A DNA stretch of 60,000 nucleotides. Source: Prorocentrum cordatum (Eukaryota > Sar > Dinophyceae > Prorocentrales > Prorocentraceae). A program made the position numbers and the translations under genes. The notes under the pieces were generated by a model, which saw only the letters and a list, made by a program, of their open reading frames with translations, made no database searches and had not been told where the DNA came from. The stretch is from NCBI GenBank assembly GCA_963575745.1, contig CAUYUJ010019949.1, positions 312,001 to 372,000 of the forward strand. Direction: 5' to 3'. Of the stretch, positions 21,140-31,573 are shown in pieces; the first letter of the stretch is position 1, and every line of letters begins with the position of its first letter.

Positions 21140-21864
21140 CCGATCTTTTTGGCGGCACAGGCGGTGTGGGCCGAGCAGCAGGCAGGTGCGGTATTCGGGC
21201 TCGGCTGTGGGACAAATCTATTTCAGACTGTTTGGATCTGACACTTCTGAAGAACATCCAGCTTTTGTGCTCGGAGGCCAAAAATGGTAAGTTGGTTGCA
21301 GCCATGATCGCTATCGAGTGCCGCTCTTGGGGCATCGCTCGTCACAGAACCAACGTGATCCGTTCGCGTACTGAGCCCTGGGGTGTTACGGAACCGGCCA
21401 AACCCTTCTCGGCCAATGATCTGGAAGCCCTTCGGACCGGAAATCTCCAGGCCCGCAGGATCCTCAAGCTCATTCGGTACATCCACGCCCTGGGCATCCC
21501 GTGGGCCGTCGAGAACCCAGCGACAAGTTTACTTTGGTGGGTCCCAGGCTTCATCCAGTTCGCGAACGATCCCAAGGCGCATGTAAAGATTATCGACCAG
21601 TGTGCCTTTGGAACGCCGTGGCGAAAGCGTACCCAACTCATGTTCGGCAATTGCGACCCCTTTGATGTCAACTTGTGCGATAAGTATATGTGCCACGGTC
21701 GGGGGACTTGCTGTTTCACTGGAAAACCTCACGTGGAGCTGGAGGGCAAACGTATGACATCCCAGGCCCAGACTTACCCACCCCGTTTTTCCCAGCTCCT
21801 GGCCAAAATACTGTGCAGTACGGCTGTATGTCAACGTGCTTACCAATACTCAATCAACTCATAA
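21100..21864 (+). CDS. DNA methyltransferase-like domain of the YR retrotransposon
   Basis: It lies in the same frame as RT-RNase H. The SAM-binding loop is LADLFGGTGGVGRA (from 21136, overlapping the recombinase stop). A region with IECRSWGIARHR follows, at the position of a catalytic Cys or acidic loop, then VENPATSLLWW (ENP motif) and a Cys-rich stretch (CDKYMCHGRGTCCF). DIRS and PAT elements are known to carry a methyltransferase of unclear role. No separate start is seen, so it may be made as the C-terminus of the polyprotein. Confidence 0.75.
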   Translation, partial: HPELGPKEATPYLADLFGGTGGVGRAAGRCGIRARLWDKSISDCLDLTLLKNIQLLCSEAKNGKLVAAMIAIECRSWGIARHRTNVIRSRTEPWGVTEPAKPFSANDLEALRTGNLQARRILKLIRYIHALGIPWAVENPATSLLWWVPGFIQFANDPKAHVKIIDQCAFGTPWRKRTQLMFGNCDPFDVNLCDKYMCHGRGTCCFTGKPHVELEGKRMTSQAQTYPPRFSQLLAKILCSTAVCQRAYQYSINS

Positions 21865-21888
21865 GCTCACTACCTTTCGGGACGTTTT

Positions 21889-22018
21889 GGGAATCAGCTA
21901 TTGCATAATGCCGAGTATATACTCTTTAGCATTCTCATTCTGTCGCGGGCCAGCTCGTGATGACGGTGGCAGAGTTGATTAGACACATTGCTGAATGAAA
22001 ACAGAGTGCAGGTCTCTC
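21889..22018 (+). repeat. Split direct repeat B1
   Basis: 130 bp from GGGAATCAGCTATTG to CAGGTCTCTC, directly joined to A2. It differs from B2 by two C/T changes. Confidence 0.93.
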
Positions 22019-22119
22019 ATGTTAGTGCGGAGTGTGCTTGCGAGCGGGCGCGGGATTGAGGGACCCAACGGCGTCTTCACCATGCTCCCCTGTATTCCAC
22101 TATATATTCGCTCAAGCTT
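22019..22119 (+). repeat. Split direct repeat A2
   Basis: 101-bp copy of A1, directly after B1. A 53-bp pyrimidine-rich spacer (22120-22172) separates it from B2. Confidence 0.93.
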
Positions 22120-22172
22120 CCCTCCCCCCTCTCCCTCTTCTTGCGCGGTGCCGTTCCGACTCCTCGTTTCAA

Positions 22173-22302
22173 GGGAATCAGCTATTGCATAATGCCGAGT
22201 ATATACTTTTTAGCATTCTCATTCTGTCGTGGGCCAGCTCGTGATGACGGTGGCAGAGTTGATTAGACACATTGCTGAATGAAAACAGAGTGCAGGTCTC
22301 TC
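22173..22302 (+). repeat. Split direct repeat B2 (right end of element)
   Basis: 130-bp copy of B1. The decamer array resumes at the next base. Confidence 0.93.
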
Positions 22303-24866
22303 AAGACAGTGCAAGGCAGTGCAAGCCAGTGCAAGACAGTGCAAGGCAGTGCAAGACAGTGCAAGACAGTGCACGACAGTGCACAACAGTGCACGCCAGT
22401 GCACGACAGTGCACGACAGCGCACGACAGTGCACGACAGCGCACGAAAGTGCAGGACAGTGCACGACAGTGCACGACAGTGCACGACAGTGCACGACAGT
22501 GCACTACACTGCACGACACTGGGCGACACTGCACGACACTGCACGACCCTGCACGACACTGCACGACACTGCACGACACTGCACGACACTGCACGACACT
22601 GCACGACCCTGCACGACCCTGCAAAACCCTGCACGACCCTGCACGACCTTGCACGACCCTGCACGACACTGCACGACACTGCACGACACTGCACGACACT
22701 GCACGACACTGCACGACACTGCACGACACTGCACGACACTGCACGACACTGCACGGCACTGCACGGCACTGCACGACACTGCACGACACTGCACGACACT
22801 GCACGACACTGCAAGACACTGCAAGACTCTGCAAGACACTGCAAGACACTGCAAGACACTGCAAGACACTGCAAGACACTGCAAGGCACTGCAAGACACT
22901 GCAAGACACTGCAAGACACTGCAAGACACTGCAAGACACTGCAAGCAACTGCAAGCAACTGCAAGACACAAGACACTGCAAGCAACTGCAAGACACTGCA
23001 AGACACTGCAGGACAATGCAGGACAATGCAGACAATGACAATGCAGGACAATGCAGGACAATGCAGGCAGGACAATGCAGGACAATGCAGGACAATGCAG
23101 GACAATGCAGGACAATGCAGGGCAATGCAGGGCAATGCAGGACAATGCAGGACAAATGCAGGACAGTGCAGGACAATGCAGGCACAATGCAGGGACACTG
23201 CAGGACACTGCAGGACACTGCAGGACAATGCAGGACAACGCAGGACAACGCAGGACAACGCAGGACAACGCAGGACAACGCAGGACAACGCCGGACAACG
23301 CAGGACAACGCAGGACAACGCAGGACAACGCAGGACAATGCAGGACAATGCAGGACAATGCAGGACAATGCAGGACAATGCAGGACAATGCAGGACAATG
23401 CAGGACAACGCAGGGCAATGCAGGGCAATGCAGGACAATGCAGGACACTGCAGGACAATGCAGGACACTGCAGGACACTGAAGGACACTGCAGGACAACG
23501 CAGGACAACGCAGGACAACGCAGGACAACGCAGGACAACGCAGGACAACGCAGGACAACGCAGGACAACGCAGGACAACGCAGGACAACGCAGGACAACG
23601 CAGGACAACGCAGGACAACGCAGGACAACGCAGGACAACGCAGGACAACAGGACAACGCAGGACAACGCAGGACAACGCAGGACAACGCAGGACAACGCA
23701 GGACAACGCAGGACAACGCAGGACAACGCAGGACAACGCATGACAACGCATGACAACGCAGGACAACGCAGGACAACGCAGGACAACGCAGGACAACGCA
23801 GGACAACGCAGGACAACGCAGGACAATGCAGGACAATGCAGGACAATGCAGGACAACGCAGAACAATGCAGGACAACGCAGGACAACGCAGGACAACGCA
23901 GGACAACGCAGGACAACGCAGGACAACGCAGGACAACGCAGGACAACGCAGGACAACGCAGGACAACGCAGGACAATGCAGGACAACGCAGGACAACGCA
24001 GGACAACGCAGGACAACGCAGGACAACGCAGGACAACGCAGGACAACGCAGGACAACGCAGGACAACGCAGGACAACGCAGGACAACGCAGGACAACGCA
24101 GGACAACGCAGGACAACGCAGGACAACGCAGGACAACGCAGGACAACGCAGGACAACGCAGGACAACGCAGGACAACGCAGGACAACGCAGGACACTGCA
24201 GGACACTGCAGGACACTGCAGGACACTGCAGGACACTGCAGGACACTGCAGGACACTGCAAGACACTGCAGGACACTGCAAGACACTGCAAGACACTGCA
24301 AGACATTGTGCAAGACATTGCAAGACAATGCAAGACAATGCAAGACAAAGCAAGACAAAGCAAGACAATGCAAGACAATGCAAGACAATGCAAGACAATG
24401 CAAGACAATGCAAGACACTGCAAGACACTGCAAGACAATGCAAGACAATTCAAGACAATGCAAGACAATGCAAGACAATGCAAGACAATGCAAGACAATG
24501 CAAGACAATGCAAGACAATGCAAGACAATGCAAGACAATGCAAGGCAATGCAAGGCAATGCAAGGCAAGGCAAGGCAATGCAAGGCAATGCAAGGCAATG
24601 CAAGGCAATGCAAGACAATGCAAGGCAATGTAAGGCAATGTAAGGCAATACAAGGCAATGAAAGGCAATGCAAGGCAATGCAAGGCAATGCAAGGCAATG
24701 CAAGGCAATGCAAGGCCATGCAAGGAACTGCAAGGCCATGCAAGGCCATGCAAGGCAAGGCAATGCAAGGCAACGCAAGACAATGCAAGACAATGCAAGA
24801 CAGTGCAAGACAATGCAAGACAATGCAAGACAATGCAAGACAATGCGAGCGACTGCGAGCCACTGC
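22303..24866 (+). repeat. 10-bp tandem array, right part (about 255 units) in homogenised blocks
   Basis: Blocks of one variant follow each other: CACGACAGTG, CACGACACTG (about 22500-22810), CAAGACACTG (to about 22990), CAGGACAATG (to about 23230), CAGGACAACG (most of 23230-24190), CAGGACACTG, CAAGACAATG (about 24310-24540), CAAGGCAATG (about 24540-24770), then CAAGACAATG again. The last units (24845-24866) grade into GCGAGCCACTG and then the dispersed module. Reading frames of up to 890 codons here are artefacts of the repeat. Confidence 0.97.
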
Positions 24867-25195
24867 GAGCCACATTTTGACGAGGACCCGCCCTCAATCC
24901 GCGAAACCCGTTGCAAATGTTGAATGCGAATGCGCGCGGCGCTGAGGCCAGAGCGACATTTTGAAAACCACATGTTATCAATCCGTGAAACTCTTGCAAA
25001 TGTTCAAAACAAATGTGTGCGGCGCTAAGGCGAGAGCCACATTTCGAAAACCACCCGCCCTCCATTTGTGATACTTCTGTCAAGGTTTAAGCTTCAGGGC
25101 CATAAGGGGTGAGGAAGTCTCAGGCGGAACGCCTGGCCCGCCATAAAAACTCGCCTCGGGACGTGACAGGGAACAGTTATTTAGAAGGAAAAAAA
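24867..25195 (+). repeat. Dispersed module, right partial copy
   Basis: Nearly identical to 10454-10781, in the same orientation, so the decamer array is bracketed by direct copies of this module. Confidence 0.92.
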
Positions 25196-25894
25196 CTGGA
25201 GAACATTGAGAGTGAGTTGATTGAGTAGGCGTGCTGGCGGTCGGCTCACAGTCCCACTATACGGTTCATGAAGCCAGGTTCCCCGATCGCCCCATGCCCG
25301 GTTGTTGCTCGCTCTTGTTCCGACTATGGTTGTGATCTGGCCAGTCAGCGAATGAATGTTTTTGGCGTGTCCAGAATGTACCGTTATTCGTCTTTCAGAA
25401 TGTCCGTGTTCAGAATGTTTTGGCCATCCACCCTGGTAATTTCAGCACGGGTTGCCCGAACGCAGATGCTGCAGCAAGCAGACTCGAGTGATTCAGGGAC
25501 ACATTCCGAATTACGTCCGAGGAGGTGGCGGAGGACTCCCGCTCACTTTCGGCGTGCTGTCCCGCCCCCCGCTTGCCCAGGGGGTTCCTGGGTCGATGGG
25601 GGTGCGAAGAGGAGGACAACGAGGAGGACAAGGCCGACGAGGATCAGAAAAGGTAGAGCGGAAACTGGAGAGGAAGACGAACGCCAGTGACAGCGCAAAG
25701 AAGATACCGAGACGGGAATGGAGGAGGACTGGAGGTAGGGAGAAGGAGGAACGGGAGGGTTAGGGGAGCAGAAGGAGGAGGAGGAAGAGGATGAAGAAGA
25801 GGAGAAGGAAGAAAACCAGTGCAAACCCAAGACCCATCGATGTTGTTGGAGTAAACCCTCCCCCCAAGTTTTTTCCTCATCGGCCCCTACAAGG
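25196..25894. other. Gene-free stretch with GGA-rich tract
   Basis: 25196-25590 is unique sequence with no supported frame. 25590-25812 is GGA/GAA-rich and precedes the next module copy, as at 9947-10081. Confidence 0.5.
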
Positions 25895-26490
25895 ATTTAT
25901 TCCCATTGAGGGAAGTGCGTTGTTGGAAGACAACCGTTTGAAGATCCTGAAGCGAGCCAACACTCCATTCGTTGCCGGGACCCCAACACCACGAATTTAA
26001 TTTAGCATCTGCGTCGTGACGATCCTGAATTGCACAAGGACGTAATTCCTGGGATTTCTAATCGCGAGTCAACGCAATTGCTTCGCCTTGCAAGTCGTGA
26101 GTCGTCCCACATCGCCGTTTTCGGTACGCTGGCCATGCGAATTTGTGAACCTCTCATCTGCTAAAACGAATACACGCGTCGCTAAAGCAAGCGCATATTG
26201 GAAAAGATCCGCCCTCAATCCGTGTAGCGCTTGCAATTGTTTAAAACGAATATGCGCGGCGACATGGCGGAAGCTACTCATTAAAAACGGCCCGCCCTCA
26301 ATCCGTGAAGCTCATGCAAATGTTCAAGACGAGTGTCCGCGGCGCGACGGTGACAACCACATTTTGGAAGCGACCGCCCGGCCGCCCTCCAAATTTTTAG
26401 CTTCAGGGTCATAAGGGGCGAAGAAGTCTCAGGCGAAACGCCCGGCCCGCCGTTTCGATCGCCTCGGGGTGCGACAGGGAGGAGCTATTT
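25895..26490 (+). repeat. Dispersed module, third and most diverged copy
   Basis: It shares CCATTGAGGGAA, GGAAGACAACCGTTTGA, the CCGCCCTCAATCCG subrepeats and GGTCATAAGGGGCGAAGAAG with the copy at 10085-10781, in the same order. Confidence 0.85.
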
Positions 26491-27099
26491 ATGTGCAGAT
26501 AGAATGGAGGAAGAGGGTGGGAAGGAAGAGGGGGAGGATGAGGGCGAAAGACGGTGAGGAGAGGGCGGGGGAACCGCAGCGGATGAATTGGTCGGATGAT
26601 GGGCCGTGGGATCTCTCCGCTCGACGGGCGCCCCTCTGCAGGCCTGGTGCCCGCGCTGCGGATGATGGTGAGGTCGCAGGAGCCCGCGCGTGATTTGCAG
26701 AGGAGGTCAACCACGCGCAGGGGGGGTAGGGGGGAGGGGGAGGCCTCCTAGAAGGGGCTGCGTCTCAGAAGGCGTGGGCCTAGAGATGTCAGGCCGGCGC
26801 CTTCTAAGAAGCGGCCTCCTTCTAAGAAGCACCCCCCCCCCGGCCCCCCTTGATCGAGCACGACCCGTCGTCGAAGCCTGCGTTGCATCAACCTGCCCCC
26901 CTTTTGTGCGCGCCGCCGAGAGGGGGCTCCTCGCGTTCCTCCGCTCCTCTCGCCTGCCTCCCCAGACCTCCTCGCGCCGTGAGGTAAACAAAAGACGCTG
27001 CGGGATCGAAATAATGTTGGTTGTGTGTTCGGGTTTGTTGTTGTGCTGTCCATTCGTTTGCTGCTTGTCTGTGTTGTATTGATGCTGTGTGTTGTTGGT
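26491..27099. other. Gene-free stretch between module and satellite
   Basis: Purine-rich DNA at first, then the dispersed hairpin repeat, then T-rich DNA (27000-27090). No supported frame. Confidence 0.5.
26747..26935 (+). repeat. Dispersed repeat with CTTCTAAGAAG palindromes, copy 1
   Basis: Contains CTTCTAAGAAGCGGCCTCC and CTTCTAAGAAGCACCCC. It shares the order CTCAGAAGGCG, GGGCC, CTTCT(A/G)AGAAGC, CCTCCTTCTAAGA and TTGTGCGCGCCGCC with 59515-59660. Confidence 0.75.
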
Positions 27100-29465
27100 G
27101 TTCTTGAACCCTCACGATTGGAAGATTATGATTGTTGACCCCCCTCCCGTAACCTCTTCGTGCTTTTTCAACTGAAGTTCTTCCCCTGGGGCTCGCACCC
27201 TGTTCTTTTTTATCCGTGAGAGTTACGGGGGTGAAACTGTGTTATTGGCTCCCAGATTCAACGACAACAACATCGGCTCCCGCTTGAGACTTCCTCATAA
27301 GTCAGCCAGGACCCCCGCTCCCGCTTGAGACGTCCTTGCAATTTACTCTAGAAACGCGCTCTCGCTGGGATCTTCCTGCAATTTATGAAGGAATCGCTTT
27401 CTCGTAGCTCTGTCGTGGCGCCGTTGCAGCCCTTCGTGGCCCCCTCGCCGCCCTTCGTGGCCCCGTTGCAGCCCTTCGTGGCCGCCCCTCGTGGCCCCGT
27501 TGCAGATCGCGCTATCGTTCGAGGCTTCCTCGCGATCCATGCAGGACGCACGCTTCAGCAACCCGCTTGCTCGACCTGGCCGCCTGGGCCCGCCTTCCCG
27601 ATCCGCCCGTCAGGGCCTATCCGCCCGATCTGCCCGTCCGGTTCTGCCACTCGCTTTCTGCTTCTAGCCCCATCTTCTTTTCTCCCTCGTGCTCCATGAT
27701 CCTCCTTTCCCCTCGTCTGTCCCCTTCCATCCGTCGTCTCTTCCCCTGCCTCAGGGGCTGCACGAAATGTACGTTGCAGGTACGGAAGATATACCCCAAG
27801 GGGGCACGATCGAATAGGAAGAGGGCGGGTAGCGAGGGTTCGGGATAGACGAATCGAATGACACGCGAGCAGATAAGAGCAATAAATCTCAAAATGCGTG
27901 GTGTTGTTGTTTTCGACGTCGTCGCCGTTGTGGTCGCTGTTGCTGCTAAGCCGTTTTTGAGTAGTGAGTATTGTTGATCCCCCCAACAGGTGCACATTGT
28001 GTTTGTCAATTGCAGTGCCCCTCTTAGGGTCCGCACTGTTTTCGGGGGTCTGAATAGCAGGGAGAGTCCTCCTGCTCAAACTGTGGTGTTGGCCCCCGGC
28101 TACAACAACGACTTTTTGCAAGGTGCTTCCACATCACGCTCTCGCGCGGATTTACCCTACAAGTTGTACAGGAACCGCGCTCACACGTAGGACTTGTCGC
28201 AGCTAATTCAAACGCAACGCCTTCGACACTCAGGAGTCACGCTCTCGCGCTGGCCTTCCTTACGATTTGCAAGAGAATCGCGCTATCGCCTCATGCGGGA
28301 CTCACGCTTCAGCAACCCGCATGCTCGACCTGACCGCCTGGGCCCGCTTTCCCAACCCGCCTTCTAGGGTCTGCTCGCCCGATCTGCCTGTCAGGTTTTG
28401 CCACGTGTTGTCAGCTCCTAGCCCCCCTCCTGCTAATCGTTCTCGCGCTTCATCCTTCCCACTCCACCTGCTATCCAAACTCTCTTCCTCTTTTCTCAGG
28501 GCTGCAGTCGATGTACGTAGCAGGTGAGGAAGATATGCCCTCAAGGGGACACGACCAAAGACGAAGATGGCGGGCACGGAGGGGTTGGTATGTACGTGTA
28601 GAATGACACGCGGGCAGATAGGAGCGAACCGTCTTAAAATGGATGTTGCTGTTTTTGTTGCTGTTATGGTGTTGTAAAGTTCTCACTTATGAATAACGAC
28701 TATTGTTGATCACCCCCTGGTGAACATTGTTTATGTCAATCAAAGTGCTTCTCCCGGGAACGCACCTTGTTTTTGATCAGGGGCAGTTTGCGATCACCGA
28801 TTTGCGCCCCTGGCCCACGGTTTACAGCAGCAACGGTTCCCGCCAGATTCTTCCACACAAGTAATTTCAAAGTTGCGTTATCGCACAGGACATCTCCATC
28901 ATTGATCCAAGAATTGCGCTCTCGCGTGGAAGTTCCACTCGAAGTATTGCGGCGCCGTGCCTCCTAGAGTCAGTATGGCGCTTTTGCGCTGGATTTCCTC
29001 ACAATTTATTTGGGGATCGTGCTATCGTTCGAATCTTCCTTCATGATGTGTTGTCGCTTTGACGACCCGCCCGGTCGACCTGGCCGTCTGTGCCCGCCCG
29101 TGCGACCTGCCCGTTAGGGTCCGTCCGCCCGAGACGCCAGGCTGGTTATGCCGCTTGTGCTCCTGCTTCCTAACCGTCCTCCCGCAAACTTCTGTCGTGC
29201 TCCATCCTTCTCACCCCACCTTGTCGTTTCACTCCTCGTTCCCTGTTCCCCTGTTGTAGGGGCTGCGCCAGCTACGCGCCGCAGGCAGGGAAGATGTACC
29301 GCAGAGAAGGGGTACGATCGAAGACGAAAAGGGCAGGTGCCGAGGGCTTGGGGTGTACGTGTTGAGTGGCAGGCGAGCGGGGAAGAGCGAACAGTCTGAA
29401 AATGAGTGCCGTTGAGCTTTCATCCCTCAAGGATACTGATTGTTGATCCTCCACCGGTGCACGTT
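27100..29465 (+). repeat. Tandem satellite of ~750-bp units, first block (units 1-3 and start of 4)
   Basis: Landmarks recur in fixed order: a TTGTTGATCCCC start (about 27131, 27970, 28700, 29438), GGGGCTCGCACC-like, CTCTCGCG-rich middle, CTCGACCTGGCCGCCTGGGC (about 27566, 28320, 29068), TCTCTCGTGCTCCATCC, CCTCAGGGGCTGCACGAAAT, then GCAGGTAAGAAAGATAT-like and GCGAGCAGATAAGAGCGAA. Copies are clearly diverged. No frame is conserved over a whole unit. Confidence 0.85.
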
Positions 29466-29614
29466 TCCCGATCGCCGACCTCACCCCTTCGTCAGCACAC
29501 CTCGGAGAAGCAGCTCGCAGACCTGGCCTCGACACCTACCTCTGGGCCTCGCCAAGATCCTCACGGGCAGAGGTTCCTCTGGATAGAAGCCTGCTCCGAG
29601 ATCAGACATGTAAA

Positions 29615-29960
29615 TTGGTTATCTTGAGTTTTATTCGAAATATGCTTGTCAAGGACCTGCGTCTCATTGGCGAAACCTATCGTGCCACCTTTGCTCGGAG
29701 TTCAGATGCGAACAGAAGCGTCGTGAGTGCATTCGACATGAGCAAGAAGGTCCCCGTCCACTTCGAGACCCCAGCTGATGCAGGAACATTATTTGATAAC
29801 TTCTCGGCGAGGAACAAGACGCGGGACTACCCAGACCCGCTGAACCCGTCTGTCAATCTATCGCTAAGGTATCGCCGCGACATGAATCTCAACAGTCGCC
29901 AACTGTTCTTGTCCCTGGGCAAACTTCGCAATCGTATTTCATACGTGGTCCGTGACAAAA
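29615..29960 (+). pseudogene. LINE ORF1-like fragment
   Basis: The translation contains VPVHFETPADAGTLFDNF followed by LRYRRDMNLNSRQLFLSL. This resembles the RNA-binding domain pattern (strand, then residues after a D/R-rich segment) seen upstream of dinoflagellate LINE endonucleases. Assignment rests mainly on position; the start is uncertain. Confidence 0.4.
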
Positions 29961-30417
29961 GGACTGGAAGCAGGTTCGTCGGGCTTTGGCGGCAATGTCC
30001 ATGTGCTTCGCGGTCCGCACGACCCGATGCGGTTCAAGCCAGGTGGTGCAAGCTGTGTGGCGTAAGCTACGTGGTGAAATATGTGGTGTGCGGCCGTGGG
30101 CGCCCACGATGCGCCCACGGTCAGACACCAGCCGAAATTCTGGACATCTTGTTCCTTTGATGGCCTCCACCACCGCCATGCCGCTGTTTCGCACGATGGC
30201 CAAGGGGGTGTTACCTGCTGTCTTGACCGCGATGCTCTGCTCGAGCTTGGCATTGCACAACATGCAGTCTGTTGAGAAACAGCAGCGCAAGTGCAGCTCC
30301 AACGTCCTTTTCGACTTTGAAGCGGACTGCCCACACGCGCTGGCATAACTATCCACCCCCTCCTCACCTCCAGGGTTGCATGCACACGTTTTGGAATACT
30401 TCTTTCCTGATGTCCTC

Positions 30418-31080
30418 TCTGCTTGCACGTGGAACTGTCAGGCTTTGATGACGCCAGTGCGCACGCCGAGTAAGATGGCAACTTCAAGGTATTACAGATA
30501 TATACAAAGTTCAGAAGTATGACGCTGTTTGCACACAGGAGGCACACGGCCACATCGGCGATGTTCATGAATTGGTCCTTGAGCCAGTTCGGCGTTTCTT
30601 TCCTCGGCTCCAACCGCGAAGGCGGGGTGCTTGCTTGAATTTATGTTCGCCTCGCCCTGTGTTTCGCTGAAATACGGCATGGGGGATCATCCAAGGGATG
30701 ATTAGCAAACCGATCCTTTCTGGTCCTCGAGGGAACCTCGTGGTCTATCATCCACTCCCCGAGCGCCAGCGACCCCACGCCGATTTCCAGAGGAGTATTG
30801 TCCAGGCTCAGACAGGATATGGGACTTCACCTTCCTGGTGGTGGTGGGAAGCATGCGCGTTGTCTGCTGCCCAGAGATTTCAAATTTGCGCATGAGGACG
30901 AAGGTCGTATGCGTTGTGATCTTGGCGTGTTTGCACCTGGGGATGCCGCCCACTCCAGTCTTTCTGACAAGTTCTATCCCACGATGACCGAAATCTCCCG
31001 GGGCCAGGGCGCCCGCAGAGGCAAAAGGGGAGATGCCGTATCGTCTGCGTCTCGCATCGGTCGGGTCTACAGCTCCCATT
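30418..31080 (+). pseudogene. LINE endonuclease (APE-type) domain, frame-broken
   Basis: SACTWNCQALM at 30418 matches the first catalytic box (Asn). YDAVCTQEAHG at 30518 matches the QE box. SRIGRVYSS near 31050 matches the SRIDRIY box with Gly in place of Asp. The pieces lie in different frames with stops between, so the domain is dead. Its normal role is to nick target DNA. Confidence 0.7.
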
Positions 31081-31084
31081 CCAC

Positions 31085-31573
31085 TTGGCCCCCCTCGTGA
31101 CCTTGCCGTTCGGGCTCGCGCTGTTGGTTCGCTCAGGTCGTCGACGTGCAGCGAGCGCGCTCCAGTCGTCGAGCCTTCGACGGACTCCAGGAAGATTGCC
31201 CCGTGGGCTACCCCCCTGCCTCCATTTTACACGGCCCTCGATGGCCTTCTGCGGCAGATCCCCTTCCGGGTGGGATCCCTGGAACAAGTTCGAACATGCG
31301 AAGGATTTCTTCTACGAAGCAGCTGCGACCGCTCAGGCTGCCATGCGTTCCCGCGAGGCGACAACTGTGCAGGAACGCCGCTCTCATGCGCTAGCAGCCC
31401 CCCCCTCTGTTCGCCAGTTCGCGCGTCGCCGGTGGAAGCAGGCCGCGCAGTGCTACCCTGGGTTCCGCTCGCGCTTCAGCCCCGACATGTCTGTTCGCCG
31501 CCGCGTCGACGGGTTGCGCCAGCACGCCCGGGCATTATTTAACCGGATTCTTGAGGAGGAGGAGGGAGCATAA
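31085..31573 (+). pseudogene. LINE linker between endonuclease and reverse transcriptase
   Basis: An open stretch of about 160 codons, with a helical part (WNKFEHAKDFFYEAAATAQA) and a basic end (ARRRWKQA). It sits where LINEs have the variable linker. No domain of its own. Confidence 0.4.

Larger units (their letters stand above)
17373..21864 (+). pseudogene. RT-RNase H-methyltransferase polyprotein ORF, frame broken by an 88-bp duplication
   Basis: The ORF starts at ATG 17373, 12 nt after the gag stop. It runs in one frame until an 88-bp tandem duplication (17791-17878 repeated at 17879-17966) shifts it; it then stays open to 21864. RT motifs: GMFFVKKAGKSKSRLIIDAR (motif 1), LADVKGAFHRF (motif A), SLPMGFSWSLYFCQ (motif B) and YVDNLGV (motif C at 18646, with Asn where most RTs have the second Asp). 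RNase H motifs: VVATDASEEGFGA, FTLEARALVLGF, LFLVDNMGV and PSEWNTADEPSRR. The next 1.4 kb is open only because it lies opposite the recombinase frame and has no domain; the methyltransferase is at the end. Removing one duplicate copy restores a single frame. Confidence 0.85.
15363..22302 (+). mobile_element. Complete tyrosine-recombinase (DIRS/PAT/Ngaro-type) retrotransposon with split direct repeats
   Basis: Structure is A1 (15363-15463), ORFs, B1 (21889-22018), A2 (22019-22119), a 53-bp spacer and B2 (22173-22302). The B1/A2 junction reads the same as the junction formed if the two outer ends (B2 and A1) are joined in a circle, as expected for this order. Coding content is a small leader ORF, a gag-like ORF, RT-RNase H, tyrosine recombinase and methyltransferase. 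Both flanks are the decamer array, and removing 6,940 bp rejoins the array in phase with no target duplication, as known for tyrosine-recombinase integration. Split direct repeats plus a methyltransferase best fit the PAT-like branch. Confidence 0.92.

Noticed and set aside
15363-22302. LTR retrotransposon
   Set aside because: The direct repeats are split (A1...B1A2-B2), there is a tyrosine recombinase and no DDE integrase or protease, and there is no target duplication.
22263-24973. Reading frames of 300-890 codons with a 10-residue repeat over the decamer arrays
   Set aside because: They exist on both strands and in several frames, because a stop-free 10-bp unit reads as a 30-bp, 10-codon repeat. 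Frame content reflects the DNA repeat, not a protein.
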